The notes beneath the pieces were generated by a model that did no database searches, had not been told where the DNA came from, and worked only from the letters and a program-made list of their open reading frames with translations. Made by a program: the position numbers and the translations under genes. DNA of 64,000 nt, taken from Bettongia penicillata ogilbyi (lineage: Eukaryota; Chordata; Mammalia; Diprotodontia; Potoroidae). The stretch lies in NCBI GenBank assembly GCA_023548195.1, contig JAJHZJ010000252.1:6136242-6200241 (forward strand), read 5' to 3'. Below, one piece after another: positions 10,925 through 21,620 of this stretch (its first letter is position 1; the number at the start of each line of letters is the position of its first letter).

Positions 10925-11290
10925 CTCAATTTCCCATGTTCTCTTCCTTTTCGGATTACATCAATTCCACTTATTCAGCTATTGCTGTCAGGCAAATGAT
11001 TGATTCTAAAATCTCCATCACTAGTCCTCTTTCCCAAACTCCAGTCCTGAATTTCTTACTGTCTGCTAGAAATTTTCACCTGAGATATTTAAAACACTAT
11101 CTTCCTTCCCAAACCAATTCCCATCTTAATTTCTCTATTTCTAGTGATGTTATTAGCACCATTCTCTTAGTTATAGATCTTCAAACCTTGTAGTTATTTC
11201 TGATCATGTCATAATCATACCTGGTAACCAAGTCCTGTTGATTCTTCCTTCAAAATGTCCCTCTGGTATTGTCTGCTCTTCCATTCCCAC
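10925..11290 (+). repeat. L2 LINE internal fragment (late ORF2 region)
   Basis: 'tgatgttattagcaccattc' and 'ccaagtcctgttgattcttc' match the segment of L2 coding for the end of the reverse transcriptase. Many frameshifts and stops make it a fossil. Confidence 0.65.
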
Positions 11291-11294
11291 TAGA

Positions 11295-11458
11295 ATGTCA
11301 GAGTTGAATGGGACCTTAAAAAAAAGGGCCTCTGTAAAGCCCCCACTTTACAAAGGTGGAAATTGAGAATCACAGATTTGTCCAAATTGTCAAAGCTAGT
11401 GGTAGGGCTGAAACTTGAACCCAAATCTCATTTCAAACGGTATATCTTAATTTAAGTC
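11295..11458 (-). repeat. MIR/L3-like repeat, antisense
   Basis: 'gaatgtcagagttgaatggg', then 'ccactttacaaaggtggaaa' and 'tgaacccaaatctcatttc' match the complement of an old SINE or L3-linked repeat. It interrupts the surrounding L2. Confidence 0.5.
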
Positions 11459-11509
11459 CTTGTCACTTCACATCTAGATTACTATAACTTTTTTTCAAAT
11501 CTCGTCAGC

Positions 11510-11875
11510 CAACATTTATTAATCACTTAACATATACCAAGCACTGTATAAAAAAGGGTAAATTTAGCTCTAGAAATATATATACAAGTAGAAAGACAGT
11601 CCCCGCCATCAAAGAACTTACATTTTAAAAGGTGAAGTCAACATATAAAAGGAAGCTGAAAAGGAGGTTCAGGTAGGGAATAAGACAAAGCGGGGTGGGG
11701 GGAGGAGGTGGAGTGAGAGGAATGAGAATCCACTGGCCTGGGCATCCTCCTTAAATGAAGGTCCTGGGAGAATACATCCAATCAAAAGGAGAGGCACCAG
11801 AGTGGAGGGCAGTTTCAACGTACAAATTCCAAGATTGGAGTGAGGCTTCAGAACGAACAACTGGGACATGATAGA
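11510..11875 (-). repeat. L2 LINE 3' end, antisense, within a sense L2
   Basis: 'aacatttattaatcacttaa', 'agacagtccccgccatcaaa' and 'tggcctgggcatcctcctt' are complementary to L2 3' sequence. Flanking 10,925-11,290 and 11,876-12,132 are sense L2, so an antisense insertion split an older copy. Confidence 0.65.
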
Positions 11876-12132
11876 GAAAATCCCTTGCTCTGATTTCTTC
11901 CCATTTCAATCTCCCTTGCATAATGCTGTCACACTAATCTTCCTAAAGCAGCATGTTAACAAGTCATTCTTGTCCTTAAAACCCTGCAGTGGCTCCCTAC
12001 TACTTACCAAACACACTAAACTCCTTAGCCTGATATTTGAGGCCCCCTATAATAAGGTCTTACTTATCCACCTTTTCACTATTATCTCCTCTATTCCCAA
12101 ACTTGAAAACACCACTCCACACAAATTATTCT
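11876..12132 (+). repeat. L2 LINE fragment
   Basis: 'ctaatcttcctaaagcagca' and 'ctgcagtggctccctac' are late L2 ORF2 sequence in sense. The 3' part is interrupted by the SINE at 12,133. Confidence 0.75.
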
Positions 12133-12258
12133 TTTTTTTTAGGGGGGGTGGGAACACAATAGGAATTAGGTGACTTGCCCAGGGTCACACATCTGTGGCC
12201 AAATTTGAACTCAGGTGCTCCTGACGCCAGGGCTGGTGCTCTGTGCCACCTAGCTGCC
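12133..12258 (-). mobile_element. tRNA-derived SINE (WSINE1-like), antisense, 17-bp TSD
   Basis: The element is flanked by a perfect direct repeat 'tccacacaaattattct' at 12,116-12,132 and 12,259-12,275. It starts with the T-run complement of its A tail and a G-run, passes the core 'gtgacttgcccagggtcaca' and ends in the tRNA head 'tgccacctagctgcc'. The intact duplication and retained CpGs suggest a fairly recent insertion. Confidence 0.92.
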
Positions 12259-12275
12259 TCCACACAAATTATTCT

Positions 12276-12679
12276 ATTTATTATTTCCTCAAAATGCCTT
12301 GTACTACTCAATATTATAATAATTATTATTTATTGAACACTTTAAGCTCTACAAAATAATATATAGTTATATCTTTCACATTGTGACTTACCCTATCATG
12401 GTTTTGACATATTGTTGGTTGTCATAAGAAATTAAATGGGAATTTGGGGGAGAGGTTTCACATGATGGCCAGCAGAAAACACAGAAAAGTTTAGAAACTC
12501 AGAAATGCATAAAATATATGTATAGTACATATATGTACTATAACATGAATATATTTTATCCTTTAGTGCCATAAAAATTCAGACTTCTCTGATAGAAAGG
12601 GAAGTTCAACAGATTTTACACAGATTTCCCAGATCATGGGAACACTGTGCCCTTAATCCCAGAGATGTGGAAGGGATAA
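12276..12679. other. L2 remainder and unassigned AT-rich sequence
   Basis: The first bases continue the interrupted L2. A short antisense MIR-like start ('atttattgaacactttaag') follows near 12,328. The rest is unassigned. Confidence 0.45.
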
Positions 12680-12835
12680 TTATATTCAAGCTAAGGGAAC
12701 TGAGACTTAGGGAGATTAAATACCTAGTCTATGGTTACAAACTAGAAAATGGAAGGGGCAGAATTCAAATTCAGATCTCTCTGAATTTCAAATCCAGCAT
12801 CCTTGCTACTATATCACACCATCTCAACAGAGGGT
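12680..12835 (-). repeat. Degraded MIR, antisense
   Basis: 'aagggaactgagacttaggg', 'aattcaaattcagatctct' and 'actatatcacaccatctc' are complementary to MIR, much diverged. Confidence 0.6.
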
Positions 12836-12969
12836 ATGCAACTTTGTAACCAATGTTATGTTGTCTGAAATTTCCTTACCAAGTATTCCCTGAACTGTAT
12901 TCCAGGAATATGATGTAAAAAGGGATTCCAAAATAAAATGTACACATTAATGATAATTTATTCCTTGAA

Positions 12970-13140
12970 AATAGTAAATGTGAGGCAGTGTCCTAGAATG
13001 GAGAGAACAGTCTTAAAAACAGGAAGACCTAAAGTCAATAAGGATTGGTTTGGAGTCAAGAGGGTACGAGTTCAAGTCCACCTTGTGACATATACCTCCA
13101 GTTTAAGTCACTGGGCTCTCAGTATCCCAGGCAACTAAGA
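12970..13140 (+). repeat. Decayed SINE
   Basis: 'tgaggcagtgtcctagaatg', 'ggagtcaagagggtacgagt' and 'tcaagtccaccttgtgaca' show a sense SINE in MAR1/MIR order, with a disturbed 3' half. Confidence 0.5.
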
Positions 13141-13379
13141 CTCTAAGTAAAATTCAAGTTGTCAGTTTTGCAATGGAAAGCTCCCAGAACTGATGAAAGT
13201 CTAGGTCTGGACCAAAATATAAAATAAAACAATAAATTATGTATGAAAAATGGTATTGTGAATTTTTTTCTGTATATATAATTAAGCTTAATTCCCTTTA
13301 TTTAAAACCAAAAATGTCCCTTTATCCATACTTCTAAGTTCTCCAAACCAACACTGATGGGTTCCATAAGAATATTTCA

Positions 13380-13670
13380 ACCTCTTATAACCTGAAAAGA
13401 TCAGAGACAGGATCTATACATGCAAAAGTTTTTACAACTGACTTTTCGTTTTAACAAAAAATTGGAAACAAAGTAGGTGTTCATCATTCGGAGGAAAGGG
13501 ATTAAATTTTGGTACATGCAAATAACAGAAAGTTACCAAGAAATGTGAAAAATGACAAATAGAAAAGAGTCAGTGATACCTGGGAGAATTTGTATAAAAT
13601 GATACAAAGTAAACAAAACCAGGAGAACAATTTATAAAACGACTCCAGCATTATAAAGAAAAATAACTGT
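13380..13670 (+). repeat. L1 LINE 3' part, degraded
   Basis: 'aaaattggaaacaaagtagg', then 'tgatacaaagtaaacaaaac' and 'caggagaacaatttataa' match the end of marsupial L1 ORF2 in sense. No intact frame remains. Confidence 0.6.
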
Positions 13671-13714
13671 GAAAGGCTTCAGAACTATGCTAATAATTAA
13701 CATCAGATAATGCT

Positions 13715-13930
13715 GTACGGTTTTTAAAGTGCTTGCATATGTTATTTCATCTGATACTCACACTGTTGAACTAGGTACTATTACCTCCATTTCACAGATG
13801 AGGAAACTGAGGCAAACAGAGGTTAAGTGACTTGCCTAGGGTTACCCAGCTAGTAATCATCTGAAAGAAGATTCTAACTCTGGTCTTCTGATTCCAAGCT
13901 CAATGTTCTACTACTCATTATACCACCTAT
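13715..13930 (-). repeat. MIR/THER1 SINE, antisense
   Basis: 'ccatttcacagatgaggaaa', 'gaggttaagtgacttgccta' and 'attataccacctattgacc' form an antisense copy with good core conservation. Confidence 0.85.
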
Positions 13931-14660
13931 TGACCTCTATAATTACTTATTATAATAACTGTGATCATATAATGGCCAATTATGACTCCAGAAATATGAC
14001 AATGAATTGTGGTTCCCACCTCTTCGCAGAGTGGTCACAAGCCAGAAGTAGGAGAAAGTTTGGCCATGAGTTTGTGTCAGTCAAGATCCAGAACTCAAGT
14101 TCCTAATGCCAGGCTGAACTCATAACTGGCACCAATTCCATAGCCTCATGCCAAGGTGAAAGGGAATGAGACACTCTCAGGAGCAATCCCATTAGTAGGG
14201 CATACACTCAACTGCTGATCTGAGTCCCCAGCAGCACCTACTTTCTAAGGACTTGTTGCTCAGAGAGAGGCTCAGAATTTCTAGTGGATCTGAGTCCCAT
14301 TCAACTAAGGCTCCATGATGTCTTACATTAGTTTTTAAAAGAAGACTTTTTTCCTGCCAGACTATGCCTCCAGAGACCATGCTCTGGAGGAGCAAACCCC
14401 CGCTTAGCTTTGGAACTCATCCTGGCACTTTGCTAGTCAGCCTGGTGAGAACCCTATGTTTAGCTAGCCTGACCCTGACTGTGCTTTACTGGGACCATCT
14501 TCCCTTCCACTCTGTTATACATGACACCTCCATTCTCGTTTTCCACCTCTTGCTCTGCAATAGTAATCAAATCAATACTCTCATTGCTTCTACCTACTGC
14601 CTGAGGACCACCAAGGATTCCCCAGAACAAAACACCCTTTCATAATCACCCTTCCCCAAT
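13931..14660. other. Unassigned sequence
   Basis: It is moderately balanced in base composition, with short frames on both strands (14,192-14,395 minus; 14,364-14,645 plus). None has splice sites or domains I can defend. It could hold old L2 or LTR sequence. Confidence 0.45.
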
Positions 14661-14790
14661 ATGCTGGCTTCTCCCAATGTATACAGTAAGCTTCATAAAG
14701 GCAGGGATTATCTCTTGTAAGTATATCACCAGTGTTTGGTGGCAGAGCTAGCTAAATATTGACTAATAAATGGTTTTTCATTCATTAATT
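14661..14790 (+). repeat. L2 LINE 3' end
   Basis: 'aagcttcataaaggcaggga' and 'ttgactaataaatggttttt' are the terminal L2 landmarks in sense. Confidence 0.6.
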
Positions 14791-14829
14791 CACACTAGGG
14801 GTCTAGACTGGATTGTTCTGGAATATACT

Positions 14830-15135
14830 CCCTCCTTAGCTCCACCCCTTAGAACTTCTAGCTTCCTTACAATTCTGGTGCTACTTCCTATGTAAGGACT
14901 TCCTCAGTTTCCACCCCCAACTTAACTCTGTCTACAATGATCTCTTCATCCAGATGACTGGGAAGTGAGTCCCTGCCTGGAAATGCCATGTCATCAGAAG
15001 CTTTGACTCCCTCTCAGGTCACTCTGGTCCACTCCATCTCTATCAGCTACCTGAATACAGAGACTGTCTTGTTTTCTTTTTGAATCCCAGCAGTTAGCAC
15101 TGTGGTTGGCACCTACATAATAAATACTTGATGTA
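14830..15135 (+). repeat. L2 LINE 3' end
   Basis: 'agaacttctagcttccttac', 'acagagactgtcttgttttc' and 'cacctacataataaatactt' follow L2 order. It is the second of three L2 ends in tandem fragments. Confidence 0.65.
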
Positions 15136-15149
15136 ACATGAAAGCACTT

Positions 15150-15300
15150 TCTATATTTACCGTATACATATCAGTGTACTTGTTTTATACCTACCTTGAA
15201 GGGAAAGACTGCTTTGCTTTATTTTTTTCTTTAGCATTCCATGCCTCCCTAGCACAGTACTTTGTATATAATAGGTGTTAAATAAATGCTTACTGAATTG
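15150..15300 (+). repeat. L2 LINE 3' end
   Basis: 'cttgaagggaaagactgctt', 'ctagcacagtactttgtata' and 'ttaaataaatgcttactga' give a third sense L2 terminus. Confidence 0.75.
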
Positions 15301-15419
15301 AGAGCTCAGCTCCCACAAGTGGAATATGTTGCTTATCTGTATCACAATGAACTCTTCTAGGGGAAAGGGTGCAGGCTACTCACCCGCTGACACAGAAGGT
15401 GAGGGACTTATGATGCACT

Positions 15420-15668
15420 GTTAATGTTTAATTGTTTCAGTCGTGCCTGACTTTTCCTGACCCCATTTAGGGTTTTCCTGGCAAAGTTACTGAAGCACTC
15501 TGCCATTTCTTTGTCTAGCTTATTTTGCAGATGAAGAAAATGAGGAAAACAGAGTTAAGAGACTTACGTAGGGTCACACAGCTACTAAGTGTCTAAGATG
15601 GGAATGGAACTCAGGTCTTCTAAAATCAGGAGCAGCACTCATATCCACTGTACCACCTAGCCCAACGT
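15420..15668 (-). repeat. MAR1-type SINE, antisense
   Basis: 'tttagggttttcctggcaaa', 'ttttgcagatgaagaaaatg' and 'actgtaccacctagccca' show a nearly full-length antisense MAR1. Confidence 0.88.
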
Positions 15669-15834
15669 ATGAATTTGTTTTACTGTGCTAATCTGTTATA
15701 AGCAGGTTTTCTTTTTGTTTAATTTGGGAGAAGATGTGGTAAAAAAGGATATTGAGTGATTGTGACCTCAAAAAAAAAAACCAAAAGATATAAGATGGTC
15801 ACTGAATTACTTTTTTTTTCAAAGTACTTCTAGG

Positions 15835-16085
15835 AAGTTGGGTGGCACAGTGGATAGAATGCTGACTGAGGGTCAGGGAAACCTAAGTTCAACTACTAAC
15901 CCAAACACTTATTACTTTTGTGACCCTGGGTAAATCATCTAGCTTCTGTCTCCCTTGGCTTCCTCATCTGAAAAGTGGGAAGAATAATTAGCACCCTACT
16001 TCCCAGGGTTGTTCTGTGGGATAAGATAACATTTGTCAAGTGCTTTGCAAACATTAAAGTGCTACACATGTTAGCTAGCATTATT
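15835..16085 (+). repeat. THER1-type SINE
   Basis: The tRNA-like head 'ggtggcacagtggatagaat' is followed by 'tgtgaccctgggtaaatcat' and the MIR-type tail 'caagtgctttgcaaacatta'. Confidence 0.88.
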
Positions 16086-16694
16086 TTTTAAAAAAAACAT
16101 AGAAGGGAATAGAAGTCTGGAAAAACAGATAAGCAAGACAGCTTTAAAACTTAAATACTGTATTTATTATATATATATTTAAAAATATGTTTTAATAGAT
16201 ATTTCAATCCTTTTTTTCCATTCATCTCTACATAGAGAAATATTTATGTTCATTGGTGTTTGTCAAGTACAGAATCACTGAAATTTTTAAAAGAATGTCC
16301 TCATCCTCCCCCAACTGGAGTGACCACAGAGCTCTGGAAGCAGGTCAGATTAGTGCTCTATTGGATCTTTCTATGGGATTTTAAATACTTCAAAACATAA
16401 TATAAAACTCAGGTGCTATTCTGTAACAATGACATCATTCAATGAGTTAGCAGAACGATGTGGCAGCCAAGTCTGCATTAGGCGAGATATACGTTGCAGC
16501 AATAAGAAAGAAGACAGTTTCTCTATATTTTGCCCAATTCTCACCACAACTGTAATACTGTGTTCAGAAGAGTAAAAATAAGAATAGCACTGAGAGAAGG
16601 ACAACCAGGATGCTAAAGAAGTGTCTTAAACGTCTCGAAATAAGACTAGTGGAGGGAGGTGGGGTGGGGCAGAAAGGAGCCATTGGAATGTAAG
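16086..16694. other. Unassigned sequence
   Basis: This is AT-rich single-copy-looking DNA. The minus frame 16,604-16,416 has no supporting signals. Confidence 0.5.
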
Positions 16695-16960
16695 TATGAG
16701 ACTTGTTCTGTGTGGTTCCAGAAAGCAGAACAAGAAGCAACAGAGAGAAGATACAAAGAAACAAATGTAGACTTGATGTCAAGGCAAACTTCTTAACAGT
16801 GGAGCTGTCCAAAACTGTCATGGCTATCTCAGGAGATGGTTGGGCTCCCCTCATTGAAGTGATCCAGTAGAGTCTGGATGAGCTCTCATCAGTTACCTCA
16901 TAGTACATGGCCACTGAGGCTCCTTCCAACTCAAAAGACAAGGCAGGGGCAGAAATGACA
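16695..16960 (+). repeat. L3/CR1-type LINE 3' end
   Basis: 'acttgttctgtgtggttcca', 'gtagacttgatgtcaaggca', 'agtctggatgagctctcatc' and 'atggccactgaggctccttc' are in L3/CR1 3' order. The 148-codon minus frame over this stretch is antisense to the element and not a gene. Confidence 0.8.
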
Positions 16961-17104
16961 TCCTGAAAACAGATGATCCTTGGGATCGAGAAATATTTAA
17001 AGATGAACAACAGAACAGCATAGAGTGTGGCAGCAGGAATGAGGAATGGAAAAAGTGAAAGCAGAACAGATGACTTCCAAGTTAAGAGCTTACTAGGGCT
17101 GTGA

Positions 17105-17835
17105 GTTATTTGTTTTCAGTTTTCATTTAAAATATATTTTTTTGAGTTCTGAATCCTCTCCTTCCTTCCCACCCCTTCCCTATCAATTGACAAGGCAAGC
17201 AATATAGTATCAATTATACATATGAAGTGGAAAATATATTTTCACATAAGCCATGTTGCCAAAAAACAAACAAATCCAAGGCAAATAAAGACGTGAAAAA
17301 AATATCCTTCAATCTACACTTAGTTCATTAGTTCTCTCTCCAGGGATGGATACATTTTTCATCATGAGTCTTTCAGAATTGTCTTGGGCCATTATATCAA
17401 TCAGAGTAGCTAAGTCATTCGTGGTTGTTCATCATTACAATATTGTTGTTACAGTGTACAATATTCTCCTGGTTCTGCTCACTTTACGTTGTTCGGAAAT
17501 CACCTTCCTCATCGTTTCCTATAGCACAGTAGTATTCTATAGAAATCATAAACAATACCTTGTTTACTTATTCCCCAATTGATGGATATCCTTTCAGTTT
17601 CTGATTTTTTGTCTCCATGAAAGAGTTGCTAAATTTTTTTTATACATATATCTCCTTTATCTTTTTTTCTTTTTTAAATCTCTTTGGGATGTAGACCTAG
17701 TAGTAGTAGTATTTCTAGGACAGAGGATATGCACAATTTATAGCCCCTTGTCACAGTTCCAAATTGTTTTCCAAAATGGTTAAACCAATTTACTGAACCA
17801 GGACTTATTTAGAACCTGGAGAGTATTAAAGGCAA
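17105..17835 (-). repeat. L1 LINE 3' end, antisense
   Basis: The plus strand is complementary to the L1 ORF2 end and 3'UTR: 'gagttctgaatcctctcctt', 'ttcatcatgagtctttcaga', 'attctcctggttctgctcac', 'ccccaattgatggatatcct' and 'tgtagacctagtagtagtag'. It is 5'-truncated and full of stops. Confidence 0.88.
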
Positions 17836-18389
17836 AAAAACAAGGAGATCCCTTCTTTGAAGAGGGGAGGGAATGTGAATATGGAATATTATATATACTA
17901 TCATACATGACTGATGCATGTTATTTTTTTTTACTTTTTTTTGTTATTATTACAAAGGCTTTCCTCACAGGGTTAGAAAAAGAGAAGGGATATATTAAAA
18001 AATTAAGATGATGGAAAAAACAAGATCAATAAAATAAAGTTTTAAAGAAACATAAGGAACAGAACAGAAAGTGTCAAGAGGTCAACAATTCAAGTCATAG
18101 AGTTGGAATTAGAAAACTTTCTCTTTGGTATTCTAGAGCAGTAGTTAAGATAAATAACAGCATTATCTGTGCCAGCAATGCAAAATGGAAAAAAACATTA
18201 TGGCCCTGTTAACTTTACCACAACAAAGAGAAAAGACAATGCAACAGAAATCACTTGTTATTTAAATATTATTCTTGATGCAAAATATTTGTCTTTAAAG
18301 ACTTTTTAAATGAGGTCCCTCAAATAAAATGAGAAAAATGCCCTTATGCATCATACTTACCAATAAAGAAAAGCTGTAGGTTCAAACAG
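17836..18389. other. Unassigned sequence, possibly old L1
   Basis: It is A/T-run rich and lies between two L1 fragments of opposite orientation. No diagnostic motif is visible. Confidence 0.45.
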
Positions 18390-18832
18390 CTCTGCAGTTT
18401 ACCTCATACCCACTGAAGTGGAGAAAATAAGGGAGGAAAAAAGACAACCAAAAGAGTTGTAAAAATACAGGCACATTTATATACTGTTGGTGGACCCATG
18501 GATTGGTCAGTCTAACCACTCCAGAAAATAACTGAGAACTGTGTGAGAAAAGCCACTAAACTTTTCATTCTTGACCCAGTCGTTCCGCTACTGGAAACTG
18601 ACTCAAAGAGAGTCAGTTGTGAAAAGTTCCATATATGCTAAAATAGGTTTGACAGAACTCTTCCTGGTAGCAGAAACTGGAAAGAAAATGGATGTTCCTC
18701 AATTAGGAAATGACTGAACAAATTGTGGTTTATGAAAGCAATTGAATATAATCATGCAACAAAAATTGAATATAGAGTTAAAAAGCTTTTACTATTCTAC
18801 AAACTGATGCAAAGCAAAATAAGCAGAACTGA

Positions 18833-18863
<31 letters not shown>

Positions 18864-19410
18864 CATACACACAAAATAATTGCTATAATGCAAAGGAAAG
18901 CAACACTAAAATACAGGAATTCTGATCAATGCAATGATCAATCTTAATTCCAAAGATGTGATGAAAAAACACACCTCACTCCTCTGAGGGGTAAGGTAGT
19001 GGACAACAGGTACAGAATGAAGCATATGCCATCAAATACGATCAGTGGGTCAATTAGTTATGTCTTCTTGATAAGAGAAATTTCAAACGGAGAGGGATAA
19101 GAAATAGATCGATGTAAAAATTATCATTAAAAACAATTTTTTGAAAGATTATATGAATATAACAGAATATCACCTCACTGTAAAGAAAGTACATAAAGAA
19201 TTCAAAGAAATACAGGAACATTTATATTACATAATGCACATCCAAGTACAAGAATGAGGAGAATAATTCCTATACAATGTAAATGGAAAGAAAAAAACTT
19301 AACTAAATACTGTGTAATTATAATGACAAAGGTTATTTCCAAAGAAGAGATGAGAAAATGCACTTCCTTCACTGGAGAAGTGAAGGCTTACCAGTGTAGA
19401 AGTGGAAAGG
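18390..19410 (+). repeat. L1 LINE 3' region
   Basis: 'tactggaaactgactcaaag', 'tcaattaggaaatgactgaa' and 'gatgcaaagcaaaataagca' are end-of-ORF2 landmarks. 'gagatgagaaaatgcacttc' with 'ccagtgtagaagtgg' extends into the 3'UTR. Together with 17,105-17,835 it forms an inverted pair of L1 ends. Confidence 0.75.
18838..18874 (+). repeat. (TA)n microsatellite
   Basis: A run of TA dinucleotides followed by 'catacacac', lying inside the L1 copy. Confidence 0.9.
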
Positions 19411-19411
19411 A

Positions 19412-19495
19412 AAAAGGAACAAACATTTATTAAGTGCCTACTATGTGACAGGAACCGTGCTAAGGGTTTTATGAATATTATCTCCTTTTAGAACT
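19412..19495 (-). repeat. MIR/L2-type terminal fragment, antisense
   Basis: 'aacatttattaagtgcctac', then 'tatgtgacaggaaccgtgct' and 'attatctcctttta' are the complement of the end of a MIR-type repeat. Confidence 0.65.
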
Positions 19496-19545
19496 ATATA
19501 TAATATATATATATATATGTACATACACATATACACACGCACTAT
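19496..19545 (+). repeat. (TA)n/(CA)n microsatellite
   Basis: A TA run passes into mixed 'acatacacatatacacac'. It is directly visible. Confidence 0.85.
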
Positions 19546-20554
19546 TAGATTGTGTGTGTTAGTTTTTCTGAAAAGCTTTGGCTCTCTAAGAAGAAAAAGG
19601 AGGGATATATTCAGAAAATGTGACATAAAAATCAGTAACAATTTTAAAATTTTACAAGAAGTTTTTTTAAAAAACCATTTCCTTCTACCTCTTTTTGAAA
19701 TATACCCTTATTTCTCTTCCTTTCTTTTGAAATTGAGACATGAATGGTTGGGTTTTGAATATGCTGAAAGAATCTACACTCACCAGTAAAATCAGAAATT
19801 TTCTAAATCACTGAAGTATCCTGAGAAGTCTGTTAAACTTCTGCTTTTATTAGTTAACAGAACATACTGTGGCATTAACTGCTTATTTTGGTTTACCTTT
19901 TAAACTCTAATGAGCTTCTTCAGATGAAGAGAAAAAACTCAGTTAAAGTTAGCATTACAGGAAATCAATAACGAAAAAGAGGTTTAATTAGATTTAATTT
20001 GGCAAAGAATCTTAACCCTAAAAGGAATATAAATTATCTGCAATTTAAATTTTCTCCTATAAACAAACTATTTGTGTTCTTATAGAATTTTCAAAAATAA
20101 AGTGAGTTGTACTGAGTAATTTCACTTCAACAAGGACACTTGGAGAGAGCTGAAAAGCTTTATTACTCTACAAAGCCTGCGTACATGTGTCCCACAATGC
20201 CAGAGAATTCCCAGGTAGCAGCATCACATATCTTATAAAACAAATTGAATACGCCTCTGGAATTACAGAAGGAAACACTGCTGTCAGAAGGACCTTTAAA
20301 AGACTGCCTAATGAAACACATCATTGGATGAAATGCGCAAGTTCAAGCAATACTCATTAAAGGTTGGTAAGAGGCCTAAAGCTTGAAGGCCAGGGAGGCA
20401 ATTCAAATGTAAGCCATAAGCCAATAAAAGTGTAACGTGTGTAGGCTGAAGTTTTCCAGTTACTTATCAAAATGATTTCTGACCAGAGTTCTCACCAAGA
20501 ATTCTCATCTTTGGTTCCTATTAGTAGAGCATGTATTCATACAGCTCCCATTTT
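19546..20554. other. Unassigned single-copy-looking sequence
   Basis: About 1 kb without any repeat I can name. The short frame at 19,517-19,789 begins inside the microsatellite and looks accidental. A constrained noncoding element cannot be judged without alignment. Confidence 0.5.
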
Positions 20555-20755
20555 ATATAGCACTTTCTTTTTTACAAAACGTTTATATACATTATTTTAA
20601 AAGCCCAGTGGGCTATCACCATTTAATAGATGAGAACTGAAGTACAGCAATTAAGTGATTTGTACAAGAACACATAACAAATAAGTTAAGAGTCATGATC
20701 CAAACCAGGATTATCTGACTATAATTCAATGTTTTTCCCAGTACGCCACAGTTAT
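20555..20755 (-). repeat. Degraded MIR, antisense
   Basis: 'atatagcactttctttttta', 'ccatttaatagatgagaact' and 'gatccaaaccaggattatc' are complementary to MIR. Confidence 0.65.
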
Positions 20756-20889
20756 CTCCATATAACTATAGTTGACCTTAAGAATTATGCTCCATTTTTT
20801 GGTCAAGGACTCATCTCCTATGTGTAGCCATGAAGCCACAGAGCAATGTGAAGCTATTAAAAAACCCACATTTCAATCCACCCTCTCAG

Positions 20890-21025
20890 GATTACAGATT
20901 TAGAACTGCGGGCCAGCCCAACCCACCTCGTTTTGTAGATGGGGAAATTGGGGCCCAGAGATGATCCTCATATATGGTCACATGGATAGTAAGTGGGGTA
21001 GCTGGAATTCAAACTTACATGCTCT
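20890..21025 (-). repeat. MIR/L3-like repeat, antisense
   Basis: 'ttgtagatggggaaattggg', 'gcccagagatgatcctcata' and 'aattcaaacttacatgctct' suggest an antisense MIR-like fragment. Confidence 0.55.
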
Positions 21026-21091
21026 GACTCATAAGATATGTGGTATAAAAACCTTTGTCATTCACTGCCATTATTTAGGATAGGCATGGAG

Positions 21092-21212
21092 GGAGTAAGT
21101 GTGGTTCAAAGACAAGAACATTCAAGTCAAAGTTTGGCTATTTATAACCTCTGTGGTCATGGGCAAGTCACTTAACTGCTCCACTTTCTCACCTGTAAAA
21201 TTACAATGGGTA
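21092..21212 (+). repeat. MIR fragment
   Basis: 'ctgtggtcatgggcaagtca' followed by 'ctcacctgtaaaattacaat' is a sense MIR core. Confidence 0.65.
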
Positions 21213-21214
21213 GA

Positions 21215-21470
21215 TAGGTGGCAAAGTGGATGGAGTACCAGAGCTCAAGTCTGGAAGACTCATCTTCTGAGGTTCAAATCTGGCCTCAGATACTTACTAG
21301 CTGTGTGACCCTGGGTGAGTAAGTTACTTAATCCTGTTTGCCCTGGTTTCCTCATCTGTAAAATGAGCTGGAGACAGAAATGGCAAACCTCCTCAGTATT
21401 TTTACCAAGAAAACCCCCAATGGGTTCACAGATAGTCAGACATGACTGAAATTGTTGAACAACAAAAAAC
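21215..21470 (+). repeat. MAR1-type SINE
   Basis: The head 'taggtggcaaagtggatgga', core 'tactagctgtgtgaccctgg', 'aaatgagctggagacagaaa' and end 'cagacatgactgaaattgtt' make a full-length sense copy. Confidence 0.92.
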
Positions 21471-21504
21471 CAAAAATGATAGCATCTTTCAGCTCTAAAT
21501 CATG

Positions 21505-21620
21505 ATATTTTTAACCTTTTTTGTAGCAAAAGCCCCTTTGAAAGTCTGGTGAAACATATAGACCCCTTCTTGGTACCAGGTTTACAAATAATAGAAGGAA
21601 CTGAAGAAAAAAATTTCCTA
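21505..21620. mobile_element. Decayed hAT-like element
   Basis: 'tttttaaccttttttgtagc' and 'gaaagtctggtgaaacatat' with 'agaccccttcttgg' match the family at 7,638-7,860. No target duplication is discernible. Confidence 0.45.

Noticed and set aside
12126..12311. Tandem-looking direct repeat around 12,116 and 12,259
   Set aside because: It is the target-site duplication of one SINE and not a tandem array or CRISPR-like repeat.
16564..17010. 148-codon minus frame with hydrophobic, membrane-like segments
   Set aside because: Much of it is antisense to an L3/CR1 3' end, and the hydrophobic stretch reflects pyrimidine-rich complement. No splice or start context is present.
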